A stretch of DNA of 64,000 nt. It comes from Seohaeicola saemankumensis. Its GTDB lineage: Bacteria > Pseudomonadota > Alphaproteobacteria > Rhodobacterales > Rhodobacteraceae. A program made the translations under genes and the position numbers. Below are positions 36,745 to 45,244 of this stretch, piece by piece (position 1 is the stretch's first letter; every line of letters begins with the position of its first letter). The notes beneath the pieces were generated by a model. The model did not search any database, was not told the origin of the DNA, and saw nothing but the letters and a program-made list of their open reading frames with translations. The stretch lies in assembly GCF_042678485.1 (NCBI RefSeq), contig NZ_JBHTKR010000007.1, positions 124,001-188,000 of the forward strand. The letters run 5' to 3'.

Positions 36745-36807
36745 ATATGGGCAAGATCGGCTGGACCGGATGTCACGGTTCATGACCACCTTCAGGGACA
36801 GGTCTGT

Positions 36808-38085
36808 ATGCATATCAAAAGCAAGAACGCGGTCATCACCGAGGCGCTGGAGGGTTGGCGCAGCAGGGGAATGCTGGACGCCACGACCGCGCAGCGCCTG
36901 AAAGACGACCTTGAGCAGGGCAAGACCCGCTACAGTTTCAACGCGTTCATCATCACCGCCGGGGTCGTTTGCCTGTGTTTTGCGGCCATGACCTTTGTCG
37001 CGGCGAACTGGGAACAGATGAGCCGTCTGCTGCGGCTGGGACTGGTGCTGCTGACGCTCTGGATGGCCTGGGGCGCGGCCCTATGGGCGGGTCTGCGCGG
37101 CCTTCACTGGTGGCACGAAGCCCTGATGCTGCTGGGTTGCGGGGTTTTCGGGGCCGGCATCATGCTGGTCAGCCAGATCTATCATATCCAGGGGAATGCC
37201 GCCGATGCGGTCTGGCTGTGGGCGCTGGGCAGCCTGCTGGCGGCCGCGTTGACGCGGGGACAGATGGTGCTGGCGCTGACCATCGGGCTTTTCGGTCTTT
37301 GGCATGGCCTGCAGATCGACATCTCTGCCGCAGCGCATGCGTTGAACCTGCCCTACCTGGTCTGGTGGCTGGCAGGGGCCGGGCTGGCCTGGTGGCAGCG
37401 CAGCCGCCTGGCCGCGCATCTTTGCGTGCTGGCCCTGTGTTTCTGGTCGCTGAGCGCATTGGCGACGGTGCAGTCACCGCATGCAGCGGCCCTGATCCTG
37501 CTGACTGGGACGGTCAGCGTCATCTCGGCGATGCTGGCATCCTTGTCCGGTCCACGCCTGTTGCGTGGATTCGAGGCCCCGGTGCTGGCCTATGCCGCGC
37601 TGGTCCTTGGGCTGATCGTCTTTTACCTGACGCTGACGCATGATGCCTTCGACCGGCCGATCCCTGGCGATGGCAAGGTGCATGGCGCGCTATGGGGTCT
37701 GCTGGCCGCCACACTGGCCCCCGCGCTGGTGCTGGCGCTGCTGGCACGGATCAGGGGCTGGTCGCAGGCCTATGATCTTGTCGTATGCGCGGCCCTGGGC
37801 CTGATACTTCTGGTGGTGCATCTGTTGCCGAAAATACCGCTTCTCTCGGAAGCGTTGCTGCTGGTGCCCTTCATCTGGGTCACGCGCATGGGCTGGCGGC
37901 TGGACCTGCGCAGCCTGCGCAGCATCGGCATGACCGGGTTCGTGCTGGCGCTTCTGGTGGTCTACGGTGAAACCGTGGGCAGCCTGATCGGCACAAGCGG
38001 CTTTTATCTTGGCGCGGGAGTGATCCTGCTGGGCGGGGCCTGGGTGGCCACGCGGCTGGACCCGAAAAAAAGGGGCGGATCATGA
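36808..38085 (+). CDS. DUF2157 domain membrane protein
   Basis: 425 residues from ATG 36808 (AGGGACAGG just upstream); further 5' the frame is open but unlike protein. A soluble N-terminal part (about 1-45, DATTAQRLKDDLEQGK) precedes roughly ten or more membrane segments (ITAGVVCLCFAAMTFVAANW being the first). This matches the DUF2157 family of predicted membrane proteins of unknown function. It overlaps the next gene by four bases; DUF2157 and GDYXXLXY genes usually occur together. Confidence 0.82.
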   Translation: MHIKSKNAVITEALEGWRSRGMLDATTAQRLKDDLEQGKTRYSFNAFIITAGVVCLCFAAMTFVAANWEQMSRLLRLGLVLLTLWMAWGAALWAGLRGLHWWHEALMLLGCGVFGAGIMLVSQIYHIQGNAADAVWLWALGSLLAAALTRGQMVLALTIGLFGLWHGLQIDISAAAHALNLPYLVWWLAGAGLAWWQRSRLAAHLCVLALCFWSLSALATVQSPHAAALILLTGTVSVISAMLASLSGPRLLRGFEAPVLAYAALVLGLIVFYLTLTHDAFDRPIPGDGKVHGALWGLLAATLAPALVLALLARIRGWSQAYDLVVCAALGLILLVVHLLPKIPLLSEALLLVPFIWVTRMGWRLDLRSLRSIGMTGFVLALLVVYGETVGSLIGTSGFYLGAGVILLGGAWVATRLDPKKRGGS

Positions 38086-38645
38086 ACGGCGCGCGCGCCC
38101 TGCCCCGCCGCTGGCTGGTGGCCGCGATCATCGCGGCGGCCCTGGCACAGACCGCGGCCCTGGGAAAGATGGTCACCGATCGCGCAGCCTTGCTGCGGGA
38201 CGGGTTCGAGGTCGTTCTGGAAACCGGCGCCATAGATCCGCGCGACCTGTTTCGCGGGCATTACACGATCCTGAACCTGACAATCACCCGCATCGCGCAA
38301 GACAGTGTTCAGATCGATCCGGCACTGGAACCCGGCATGCCCGTCTACGTGGTGCTGGGCCCTGGCCCCGCCGGGTTCTGGGAGGCCGAAACCCTTCTGG
38401 CCGCGCCACCGGACAGCCCGGTTCCGCTGCTGCGCGGCACCTTCGAATACGCGCTTGATACAGAGATCATCCTGTCCTTTCCGATCGACCGCTACTTCGC
38501 CCCGAAAGACCGCGCGCTTGAGCTTGAGGGGATCAACCGCGATGGCCGGATGGGGGTGATCCTGGCGCTGGATGCGACCGGCCATGGGGCGGTCAAGGGT
38601 CTGATGATCGACGGGCAACGGGTCTACGAGGAACCACTTTACTGA
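38082..38645 (+). CDS. GDYXXLXY-type membrane-anchored protein
   Basis: 187 residues. An N-terminal membrane anchor (WLVAAIIAAALAQTAAL) is followed by DPRDLFRGHYTILNL, which corresponds to the GDYXXLXY motif with G-H-Y in place of G-D-Y and N-L for the last pair. The C-terminal part is an extracytoplasmic beta-rich region. Partner of the DUF2157 gene by overlap (ATGA) and by family co-occurrence. Function unknown. Confidence 0.8.
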   Translation: MNGARALPRRWLVAAIIAAALAQTAALGKMVTDRAALLRDGFEVVLETGAIDPRDLFRGHYTILNLTITRIAQDSVQIDPALEPGMPVYVVLGPGPAGFWEAETLLAAPPDSPVPLLRGTFEYALDTEIILSFPIDRYFAPKDRALELEGINRDGRMGVILALDATGHGAVKGLMIDGQRVYEEPLY

Positions 38646-38682
38646 CGTGGGGCAACTTGCCATGCGCGGTGGCCTTCGCGGC

Positions 38683-38710
38683 TTTACTGCACCGGATCGG
38701 CTGCTAAAGT
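38683..38710 (+). promoter_or_regulatory. Predicted sigma-70 promoter for the aminotransferase gene
   Basis: TTTACT (38683-38688), 16-base spacer, TAAAGT (38705-38710), 25 bases before ATG 38736, in the 90-base gap. Reasonable match to TTGACA/TATAAT. Confidence 0.5.
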
Positions 38711-38735
38711 CGCGAGGCACCGAAAGGAACCGACT

Positions 38736-39599
38736 ATGGCGACAGGCACGAATATCCGCACCTATTTCGACGGCACATGGCATGCGGGAGACGTGCCGGT
38801 CATGAAGGCCGCCGACCATGGCAGCTGGCTGGGCAGCACCGTTTTTGACGGCGCGCGCTACGTGAACGGCATGGCGCCCGATCTTGAGGCGCATTGCGCC
38901 CGCGTCAACCGCTCGGCCGAGGCGCTGATGATCACCCCCACCGTGGCCACGCAGGAAATGATCGGCATCGTGCGCGAGGGGCTGGCACTCTATCCGCGCG
39001 AGGCGGCTGTCTATATCCGGCCGATGTACTGGGCCATCGATGGCGATCCGACGGCGATCGTGCCCGCGCCTGACCGGACCGGATTCGCGATCTGTCTTGA
39101 GGAAATCCCGATGCCGGCCGAGGGGGCCTCGACCACATTGACTCGCACGCGCTTTCGCCGCCCGGTGCTGGAGGATGCGGTCGTGAATGCCAAGGCGGGC
39201 TGTCTGTACCCCAACAATGCGAGGATGTTGACAGAGGCGCGCGCCAAAGGGTTCGGCAATGCGCTGGTGGCCGATGCGCTGGGCAACGTGGCCGAAACCG
39301 CCACCGCCAATGTTTTCATGGTCAAGGACGGGGTCGTGCTGACCCCCGTCGCGAATGGCACCTTCCTTGCCGGCATCACGCGGGCGCGCCACATTTCCAA
39401 CCTGCGCGCGGACGGGATCGAGGTGCGTGAAACGGTGCTGACATTCGACGATTTCCACGCCGCGGACGAGGTGTTCCTGACGGGCAACATGAGCAAGATC
39501 ACCCCCGTGACGGCCTTTGACGACACGATCTATCCGGTGGGACCGATCACAATGCGCGCCCGCGCTCTTTATTGGGATTGGGCGGCCAGCGCGGGCTGA
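38736..39599 (+). CDS. ilvE: Branched-chain amino acid aminotransferase family (PLP fold type IV)
   Basis: Transaminates branched-chain keto acids with glutamate, or a related substrate. 287 residues. The PLP lysine lies in AVVNAKAGCLYPN; other class IV motifs are YIRPMYW, GNVAETATANVFMVKDG and GITRARHI. AAGGA is about seven bases before the ATG. Fold type IV also covers D-amino acid and aminodeoxychorismate enzymes, so the exact substrate is not certain. Copy B of the dispersed repeat lies downstream. Confidence 0.85.
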   Translation: MATGTNIRTYFDGTWHAGDVPVMKAADHGSWLGSTVFDGARYVNGMAPDLEAHCARVNRSAEALMITPTVATQEMIGIVREGLALYPREAAVYIRPMYWAIDGDPTAIVPAPDRTGFAICLEEIPMPAEGASTTLTRTRFRRPVLEDAVVNAKAGCLYPNNARMLTEARAKGFGNALVADALGNVAETATANVFMVKDGVVLTPVANGTFLAGITRARHISNLRADGIEVRETVLTFDDFHAADEVFLTGNMSKITPVTAFDDTIYPVGPITMRARALYWDWAASAG

Positions 39600-39634
39600 A
39601 ACCGCGCGCGGCGCGGGGTCGGCCGCGGCGCAAC

Positions 39635-39672
39635 GCGCTCCGCGCGGGGATATTTGCAGCAAGAAGAAACAG
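39635..39672 (+). repeat. Dispersed palindromic element, copy B (38 bp)
   Basis: Identical over 38 bases to copy A (30129-30166) but on the plus strand; contains GGATATTT-N3-GCAAGAAGA. Lies 35 bases after the aminotransferase stop and in the same orientation as that gene, as copy A does relative to the rhomboid gene. Confidence 0.92.
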
Positions 39673-39739
39673 GCGCCGCGCGTGCAGACAGTTGCGCGGA
39701 TCGGTGCCATCCGCCATGATCGCGGCCAAGGGAGAATGC

Positions 39740-40198
39740 ATGATGCGAAAGTTTCTGGTGGTGCTGGATGACAGCCGTGAATGCCTGAACGCGATGCGCT
39801 TTGCAGCAATGCGCGCCGCGCGCACGGGCGGCGGGGTCGAGATCCTGTCGGTGATCCCTCCGGAGGAGTTCAATCACTGGATCGGCGTGGGCGATATCAT
39901 GCGCGAGGAGGCGCGGGAGCGGATCCATGCGCATTTCGAAGTCTTCGCAAAGTGGATGCGCGACAAGCAGGGCGTTGATCCGGAACTGGTCATTCGCGAG
40001 GGCGAGCCGGTGACCGAGATCCTGGCCCAGATCAGCGAGGACGAGGATATCGGCGTGCTGGTTCTTGGTGCGGGAACTGACAAGAAGGGTCCTGGCCCGC
40101 TGGTCACCCAGTTGACGCGCAGCGCAGGCTCGCTAGCGGTTCCGATCACGATCGTGCCGGGCGATCTGTCGAAGGAACGGCTTGAGGCGATCACCTGA
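39740..40198 (+). CDS. Universal stress protein (UspA family)
   Basis: 152 residues. N-terminus MMRKFLVVLDDSRECLNAMRFA is the first beta-strand and helix of the UspA fold; the C-terminal half has VLVLGAGTDKKGPGPLVTQLTRSAGSLAVPITIVPG, matching the nucleotide-binding G-2X-G-9X-G-S/T pattern approximately. AAGGGAG lies about five bases before ATG 39740; the second ATG at 39743 is an alternative. Confidence 0.86.
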   Translation: MMRKFLVVLDDSRECLNAMRFAAMRAARTGGGVEILSVIPPEEFNHWIGVGDIMREEARERIHAHFEVFAKWMRDKQGVDPELVIREGEPVTEILAQISEDEDIGVLVLGAGTDKKGPGPLVTQLTRSAGSLAVPITIVPGDLSKERLEAIT

Positions 40199-40255
40199 GG
40201 CCGGATGGCGGCGACCGGGGCTTGTGCCCCCTTGCCGCCGCCAGACATACTGGGC

Positions 40256-40680
40256 TCAGGCGCGGCTGACCTGCCCCTTGCCCCGGTTGCGCAGCAAGGC
40301 CCAGATCCGGGGGCCGAAAACCGCAAGGATCGCGATGGCATAGATCAAGAGCGCGATCTTCGAGGTGACAAGAAAGCTCCCTTCGCCGCGATTGATCATA
40401 AGGCCGCGCCGCAACTGTTCCTCGGCCAGCGGCCCGGGGATCGCCCCCACCAGCGCCGGCGCCAGCGGATAGCCGAAGCGGCGCATCTGCTTGAGGATGC
40501 TGATACCGTCGTCCAGCGGCAAGGTCAGGTCCAGGATGATGGCGTCGAAATCATCATGCATCAGCATGTCCATGACATCGCCCCTGTCGGCATTCCAGTC
40601 ATCTGATGCCCGGCCGCGCGCAAGCGCCGCTCGATGATCTCGCCCGGATCGTGGTTATCCTCGACAATCAGAATGTTCAT
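40256..40680 (-). pseudogene. Chimeric remnant: frameshifted response-regulator receiver fused to the C-terminus of TctA
   Basis: From ATG 40680 the minus strand encodes M-N-I-L-I-V-E-D-N, a typical receiver-domain start with acidic pocket, then breaks frame near 40602; the next frame continues with DFDAIILDLTLPLDDG containing the phosphoacceptor Asp. At about 40480 the receiver sequence stops and FGYPLAPALVGAIPGPLAEE begins, which resembles the C-terminus of the tripartite tricarboxylate transporter permease TctA, including a last membrane helix and basic tail. The likely history is a deletion that removed most of a tctD-tctCBA-like locus plus a one-base frameshift. Neither half is complete, so it is not expected to work. 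Confidence 0.75.
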
Positions 40681-40821
40681 GACGCCCATGCAAACAACAC
40701 GCGAGGCGCCCTTTTATAGAGCGAAGTTGGACGCCTGCGCCATGGCCTTGCGGCGCATGGGATCGTCACGGAGCAAGAGCCGGAGCGGCACGGAACGCGC
40801 CGCTCCGAATGGGATCATGGA

Positions 40822-41232
40822 TTATTGCTGGATCGATTCTAGGTAAAGTGCTAGCGACAGCACGCGTCCGCGCGTTTCCAGAACGCTGCCATAATCATCC
40901 GGTCCAGCAACACTCTGCTCCGAGAACATGGTGCCGAAAAGCGGCATCGGGCCACCATGGGCACGCACGCCGGTGCGACCGTCAATGATGTGGATGACCT
41001 TCAACATGGGGAACACCCCATCATTGGCTTTCGACAGCAAGGTCAGGTTCGGCGAAGGTATCGTGAGGACATTGGCCATATCGCCATCACCCTTGCCTGA
41101 ATCACCGTGACATACCGAGCAATAGTCGGCGTAGAGACCTTCGCCGATTTCCTTGTTCTGCGCATGTGCAACTGACGCGAACACAAGCGCACTTGTTACA
41201 GCCGTCATTCTTACGAGCCGTGAAAGAGTCAT
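40822..41232 (-). CDS. Periplasmic monohaem cytochrome c
   Basis: 136 residues with a signal peptide (MTLSRLVRMTAVTSALVFA, cleavage after AHA), one haem site C-S-V-C-H and a likely distal Met in GGPMPLFG. Fold matches class I cytochrome c. Electron partners are unknown. The coding bases are visibly poorer in G and C than the flanking genes, and it sits next to the chimeric tct remnant, so recent acquisition is plausible. GGGATGG precedes the ATG. Confidence 0.85.
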   Translation of the reverse strand: MTLSRLVRMTAVTSALVFASVAHAQNKEIGEGLYADYCSVCHGDSGKGDGDMANVLTIPSPNLTLLSKANDGVFPMLKVIHIIDGRTGVRAHGGPMPLFGTMFSEQSVAGPDDYGSVLETRGRVLSLALYLESIQQ

Positions 41233-41443
41233 CTTTCCATCCCCTGATATTAAAGCGCGTTTTCTTCCCACCTCCAGTTGGACATGAATCCTGCGACCTT
41301 TCAATCACCCATGGGTTGTATATTCAATTATGCCATGTGTATCGCCCCCATGGCCACGCGTCACTTGATGCAAGGCCCCGGCGCCACCGCCGCGGCCGCC
41401 GTCAGGCGCCCGACCGGTCCGCGGACAGGGCGGCCGAGCTTGA

Positions 41444-42706
41444 TCATTCGGGGGCGCCGGCAGGTGTAGGCACCAGCCTGGCCGCCGCGCGGATATCGGC
41501 AAGGTCGGATGCGGCAGGCGCCGCCGCTTCGGCGCGCGCCAGGGCATCTTGTGCCATGCGGGTGGTGGCCTGCCCGAAAGTATCCGGCGCGATGCGCCGC
41601 AGGTCGGTCAGCGCCTTTTGCAGGCGGACCTGCACCTCGACCAGGCCGGCGCCGTCGCGCGCCAAGGGGCGGAACGCATCGGCGATCGCATCCCGCGGCA
41701 GGATGGGCGGCACGAAGATATCGGGAAAGCGGATCTCGGGTGCGGCCCGGTCGCGCCAGAGCGACAGAATACGCACGAAGCGGCCCAGAACATCAATGGC
41801 GGTGCCCGGATCATTGACCGCCGGTGACAGCGCCCGCGAGGCGATCTCGGCCAGAACGATCAGACCGAAACGGGGATCCCCCTCGAATGTGCGGCGTTTG
41901 CCGATGGTGATTGCGCGGCAGATCGTATCGCATAGCGCGGGATCCGGCGCCGCACCGCTGAGCCGGGCAAGGGGCGCACCCATGGTGACGAAACTGCCAG
42001 GCAGGCATCGCAGGTAGACCTGCACCCCGTAGGCTGTGGCGCAGTCGTGCAGCGCCTGCATGTCCACATGCTGCACATAGCCCGTCGTCCGGGCATCGAC
42101 CCCGTGCATCCCGTGATCGGGTTCGCCCGACAGAATGCGCCCGCCCATGTAGGGATCGGCAAGGCGCAGCTCCAGCGCGGCGGCGGTCGCGGCTTCGACC
42201 CTGTCCAGCGTGTCGCCCATGCGACCGAACTGCATCAGGTGCCCGATCCAGCGGAACAGCGCCAGCACGACGAAACCGATGACCACGATGGTGAACAGGA
42301 AAATCACCACCCGGCCGGCCGCGTCGTAAAGATCGGCATTCAGCGCCACCAATCCCACCAACCCGAACAGGAAAGCCCCCAGGAAGGTGGCCAGCACGTT
42401 TTGCGTCGTGCGATCCTCTTGCAAGAGCACGGCAGCGCGGGGGGTGGCCGTGCTGGCGGCGGCGGCAAAGGCCGATACCGCGATGGAGAGTGAAAAGGTC
42501 GTGACCGCCAGCATCGAAGAGGTCAGAACCCCCAGAAGCTGCTCGACCGCATCAGCCCCGGCCCTGATGGCCAGATCCTCGGCCAGGTAGGGTGACAGAA
42601 CATGCGCCAGCCCGACGGAAAGCAGCGCAAGGAAAGCGAAGCCTACGACGCGCACCCAGACCTTCTTGAGGATCTCCCGCAGGTACCATGTGTAACGCGA
42701 CACCAT
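41444..42706 (-). CDS. DUF2254 family membrane protein
   Basis: 420 residues from ATG 42706; an upstream ATG would add 16. The N-terminal half has about four membrane segments (VVGFAFLALLSVGLAHVL, LLGVLTSSMLAVTTFSLSI, FLGAFLFGLVGLVAL, VVIFLFTIVVIGFVVLALF), with the family phrase TTQNVLATFLGAF. The C-terminal half is soluble and includes SPAVNDPGTAIDVLGR, also typical. Function unknown. About 80 bases downstream of the nrdJ 3' end on the same strand. Confidence 0.82.
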   Translation of the reverse strand: MVSRYTWYLREILKKVWVRVVGFAFLALLSVGLAHVLSPYLAEDLAIRAGADAVEQLLGVLTSSMLAVTTFSLSIAVSAFAAAASTATPRAAVLLQEDRTTQNVLATFLGAFLFGLVGLVALNADLYDAAGRVVIFLFTIVVIGFVVLALFRWIGHLMQFGRMGDTLDRVEAATAAALELRLADPYMGGRILSGEPDHGMHGVDARTTGYVQHVDMQALHDCATAYGVQVYLRCLPGSFVTMGAPLARLSGAAPDPALCDTICRAITIGKRRTFEGDPRFGLIVLAEIASRALSPAVNDPGTAIDVLGRFVRILSLWRDRAAPEIRFPDIFVPPILPRDAIADAFRPLARDGAGLVEVQVRLQKALTDLRRIAPDTFGQATTRMAQDALARAEAAAPAASDLADIRAAARLVPTPAGAPE

Positions 42707-42787
42707 CGCTCGCTGCCCCCATGCCATGCATCCGGCACGCCGCCGCATCAGCATGCGGCGACCTGTCAGAGCGGTCTCAGACGCGGC

Positions 42788-45049
42788 CTAGCCGCATTTC
42801 GAATGGCCACAGCTGGCGCAGGTCATGCAGCCCTCGACCATCCGCATTTCGTATTGCCCGCAAGACGGGCAGGCTTTGCCGCGCGGCGCGTCAAGGCCCA
42901 CGACATTGGCCTGGGGATCGGTCTTCAGGCCCATCCCTTCACCTTCGATGAACCCGATCGAGATCATGTGACGCTCGATCACGCCGCCGATGGCCGCCAG
43001 GATCGAGGGGATATATTTGCCCCCCATCCAGGCCCCGCCGCGCGGATCGAACACGGCTTTCAGCTCTTCCACGACAAAGGACACGTCCCCGCCACGCCGG
43101 AACACGGCCGAGATCATCCGCGTCAGCGCCACCGTCCAGGCGAAATGCTCCATGTTCTTGGAGTTGATGAAGACCTCGAAGGGGCGGCGATGGCCGTTGA
43201 TCACGATGTCGTTGACGGTCAGGTAGATCGCATGTTCGCTGTCGGGCCATTTCAGCTTGTAGGTGTTGCCCTCCAGTTCCTGGGGGCGGTCCAGCGGTTC
43301 GGACATGTAGATCACTTCCGCGCCCTGATCGGCCTCGGGCGTCTTGTCCGTGGCCTCGGACACGCTGAGCACCGAGCCGGTCACGTCATTGGGCCGGTAG
43401 GTGGTGCAGCCCTTGCAGCCTGTTTCATAGGCGGCCATGTAGACCTCCTTGAAGGCGTCAAAGCTGATGTCCTCGGGGCAGTTGATGGTCTTCGAGATCG
43501 AACTGTCGACCCATTTCTGTGCCGCCGCCTGCATCCGCACGTGATCCAGCGGGGCCAGCGTCTGGGCATTGACGAAATAGTCGGGCAATGCGGCATCGCC
43601 GAATTTCTCGCGCCACATCTGCACGGCGTAATCGACGACTTCCTCCTCGGTGCGGCTGCCGTCCTTCTGCAGGACCTTGCGCTTGTAGGCATAGGCAAAG
43701 ACCGGCTCGATGCCTGACGACACGTTGCCCGCATAAAGGCTGATCGTGCCGGTGGGGGCGATCGAGGTCAGCAGCGCGTTGCGGATGCCATGGGTGCGGA
43801 TCGCGTCGCGCACATCCGCGTCCATAGCCCGCATCGTGCCGGACGCCAGATACTTTTCTGCGTCGAACAGCGGGAATGCGCCCTTTTCCTTCGCCAGGTC
43901 CACCGAGGCCAGATAGGCGGCGCGGGCGATCGCGTGCAGCCATTCCTCGGTCTGACGCGCCGCCTCCTCGCTGCCATAGCGCAGCCCCACCATCAGCAGC
44001 GCATCCGCCAGACCTGTCACACCCAGGCCGATGCGGCGCTTGGCCTGCGCTTCCTGGGCCTGCGCCTCCAGCGGGAAACGACTGGCATCGACGACGTTAT
44101 CCATCATCCGCACGGCCACGGCCACAAGATCGGTCAGCTGTTTGGGATCAAGGTGGGCCTTCTTGCCGAAGGGATCCGTCACCAGACGCGCCATGTTGAT
44201 CGACCCCAGCAGGCACGCGCCATAGGGTGGCAGCGGCTGCTCGCCACAGGGATTTGTCGCAGCAATGGTTTCGACATAGTTGAGGTTGTTGGCCTCGTTG
44301 ATCCGGTCGATGAAGATCACGCCGGGTTCGGCGAAATCATAGGTGCTTTTCATGATCTGGTTCCACAGATCACGCGCCTGCACCGTGTGATAGACCTTGC
44401 CGTCGAATTGCAGATCCCAGGGCGCATCGGCCTTCACGGCCTCCATGAAGGGATCGGTCACCAGCACCGACAGGTTGAACATCCGCAGGCGTGCCGCGTC
44501 GGATTTGGCGGTGATGAAAGCCTCGATATCGGGGTGGTCGCAACGCATCGTCGCCATCATCGCGCCCCGGCGCGAGCCTGCCGACATGATGGTGCGGCAC
44601 ATCGCATCCCAGACATCCATGAAGGACAGCGGCCCCGAGGCATCGGCCGCCACGCCCAGCACATCCGCGCCGCGCGGCCGGATCGTCGAGAAATCATAGC
44701 CGATCCCGCCGCCCTGCTGCATGGTCAGCGCGGCCTCCTTCAGCATGTCGAAAATGCCTGCCATGCTGTCAGGGATGGTGCCCATGACAAAGCAATTGAA
44801 CAGCGTCACGCGCCGCCCGGTGCCGGCACCCGCCGTGATGCGCCCGGCGGGCAGATATTTGAAATCCTCAAGCGCCGCATAGAACTTGTCTTCCCAGGCG
44901 GCGCTGTCTTGTTCCACCTGCGCGAGCGACCGCGCGATGCGCCGCCACGTATCCTCGACCGAGCGGTCGATCGGCGTGCCATCGGCCTGCTTGAACCGAT
45001 ATTTCATGTCCCAGATCTGTTCGGAAATGGGGGCGGCAAAACGGGTCAT
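42788..45049 (-). CDS. nrdJ: Vitamin B12-dependent ribonucleoside-diphosphate reductase (class II)
   Basis: Makes deoxyribonucleotides using adenosylcobalamin to generate the thiyl radical, independent of oxygen. 753 residues. Active-site segments: LFNCFVMG (first redox Cys), NPCGEQPL (radical Cys and Glu), PTGTISLYAG, and a C-terminal region with TINCPEDI, a TSCPT-like domain and a Cys-rich tail (CPSCG, CTSCG-like CASCGHSKCG) that resembles a zinc ribbon or redox relay. No nrdAB or nrdDG gene is nearby. A good promoter lies upstream and no cobalamin riboswitch could be recognised there. Confidence 0.96.
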   Translation of the reverse strand: MTRFAAPISEQIWDMKYRFKQADGTPIDRSVEDTWRRIARSLAQVEQDSAAWEDKFYAALEDFKYLPAGRITAGAGTGRRVTLFNCFVMGTIPDSMAGIFDMLKEAALTMQQGGGIGYDFSTIRPRGADVLGVAADASGPLSFMDVWDAMCRTIMSAGSRRGAMMATMRCDHPDIEAFITAKSDAARLRMFNLSVLVTDPFMEAVKADAPWDLQFDGKVYHTVQARDLWNQIMKSTYDFAEPGVIFIDRINEANNLNYVETIAATNPCGEQPLPPYGACLLGSINMARLVTDPFGKKAHLDPKQLTDLVAVAVRMMDNVVDASRFPLEAQAQEAQAKRRIGLGVTGLADALLMVGLRYGSEEAARQTEEWLHAIARAAYLASVDLAKEKGAFPLFDAEKYLASGTMRAMDADVRDAIRTHGIRNALLTSIAPTGTISLYAGNVSSGIEPVFAYAYKRKVLQKDGSRTEEEVVDYAVQMWREKFGDAALPDYFVNAQTLAPLDHVRMQAAAQKWVDSSISKTINCPEDISFDAFKEVYMAAYETGCKGCTTYRPNDVTGSVLSVSEATDKTPEADQGAEVIYMSEPLDRPQELEGNTYKLKWPDSEHAIYLTVNDIVINGHRRPFEVFINSKNMEHFAWTVALTRMISAVFRRGGDVSFVVEELKAVFDPRGGAWMGGKYIPSILAAIGGVIERHMISIGFIEGEGMGLKTDPQANVVGLDAPRGKACPSCGQYEMRMVEGCMTCASCGHSKCG

Positions 45050-45129
45050 GGCAAGGTCCTCGGGTCAGCGGGCGGGTGGGGCAGAGGCCCTGCATCCGGG
45101 GGTGCGGGGCGGCTTGCGGCAGGCTGCAC

Positions 45130-45158
45130 AGAATAGGCCGGGGGCGGGTCCGGGTCAA
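45130..45158 (-). promoter_or_regulatory. Predicted sigma-70 promoter of nrdJ
   Basis: On the minus strand: TTGACC (45158-45153), 17-base spacer, TATTCT (45135-45130), about 80 bases before the nrdJ ATG. One mismatch in the -35 and two in the -10, with optimal spacing. I looked for an NrdR box and a B12 box in this 195-base gap and saw neither. Confidence 0.6.
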
Positions 45159-45244
45159 CGGCGCTGACGCGCAATTCAGCCTGCCAACAGCCCTTGATAT
45201 CGCGGGGTCCGCGTCTATGATCCACAACCACTGGGGAAAATCAC

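Larger units (their letters stand above)
36421..36807. other. 387-base non-coding region upstream of the DUF2157 gene
   Basis: No convincing gene. It holds a strong hairpin (36631-36655: CCCGGCCC / GGGCCGGG, nine-base loop, weak T-rich tail) and, nearer the next gene, a possible promoter TTTACC (36717-36722), 16-base spacer, TACAGT (36739-36744). The promoter would leave a leader of roughly 55 bases before ATG 36808. Confidence 0.5.

Noticed and set aside
40685..40846. Short plus-strand open frame between the chimeric remnant and cytochrome c
   Set aside because: About 50 codons, Arg/Ser-rich, no motif; it runs over the cytochrome 3' end. Not supportable as a gene.
43790..45136. Open frame on the plus strand opposite nrdJ
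   Set aside because: Antisense to a highly conserved reductase and rich in His/Arg/Gln; no ribosome binding site or motif.
45050..45244. Cobalamin riboswitch or NrdR box upstream of nrdJ
   Set aside because: I looked for the B12 box and for paired NrdR-type motifs on the minus strand and found neither.
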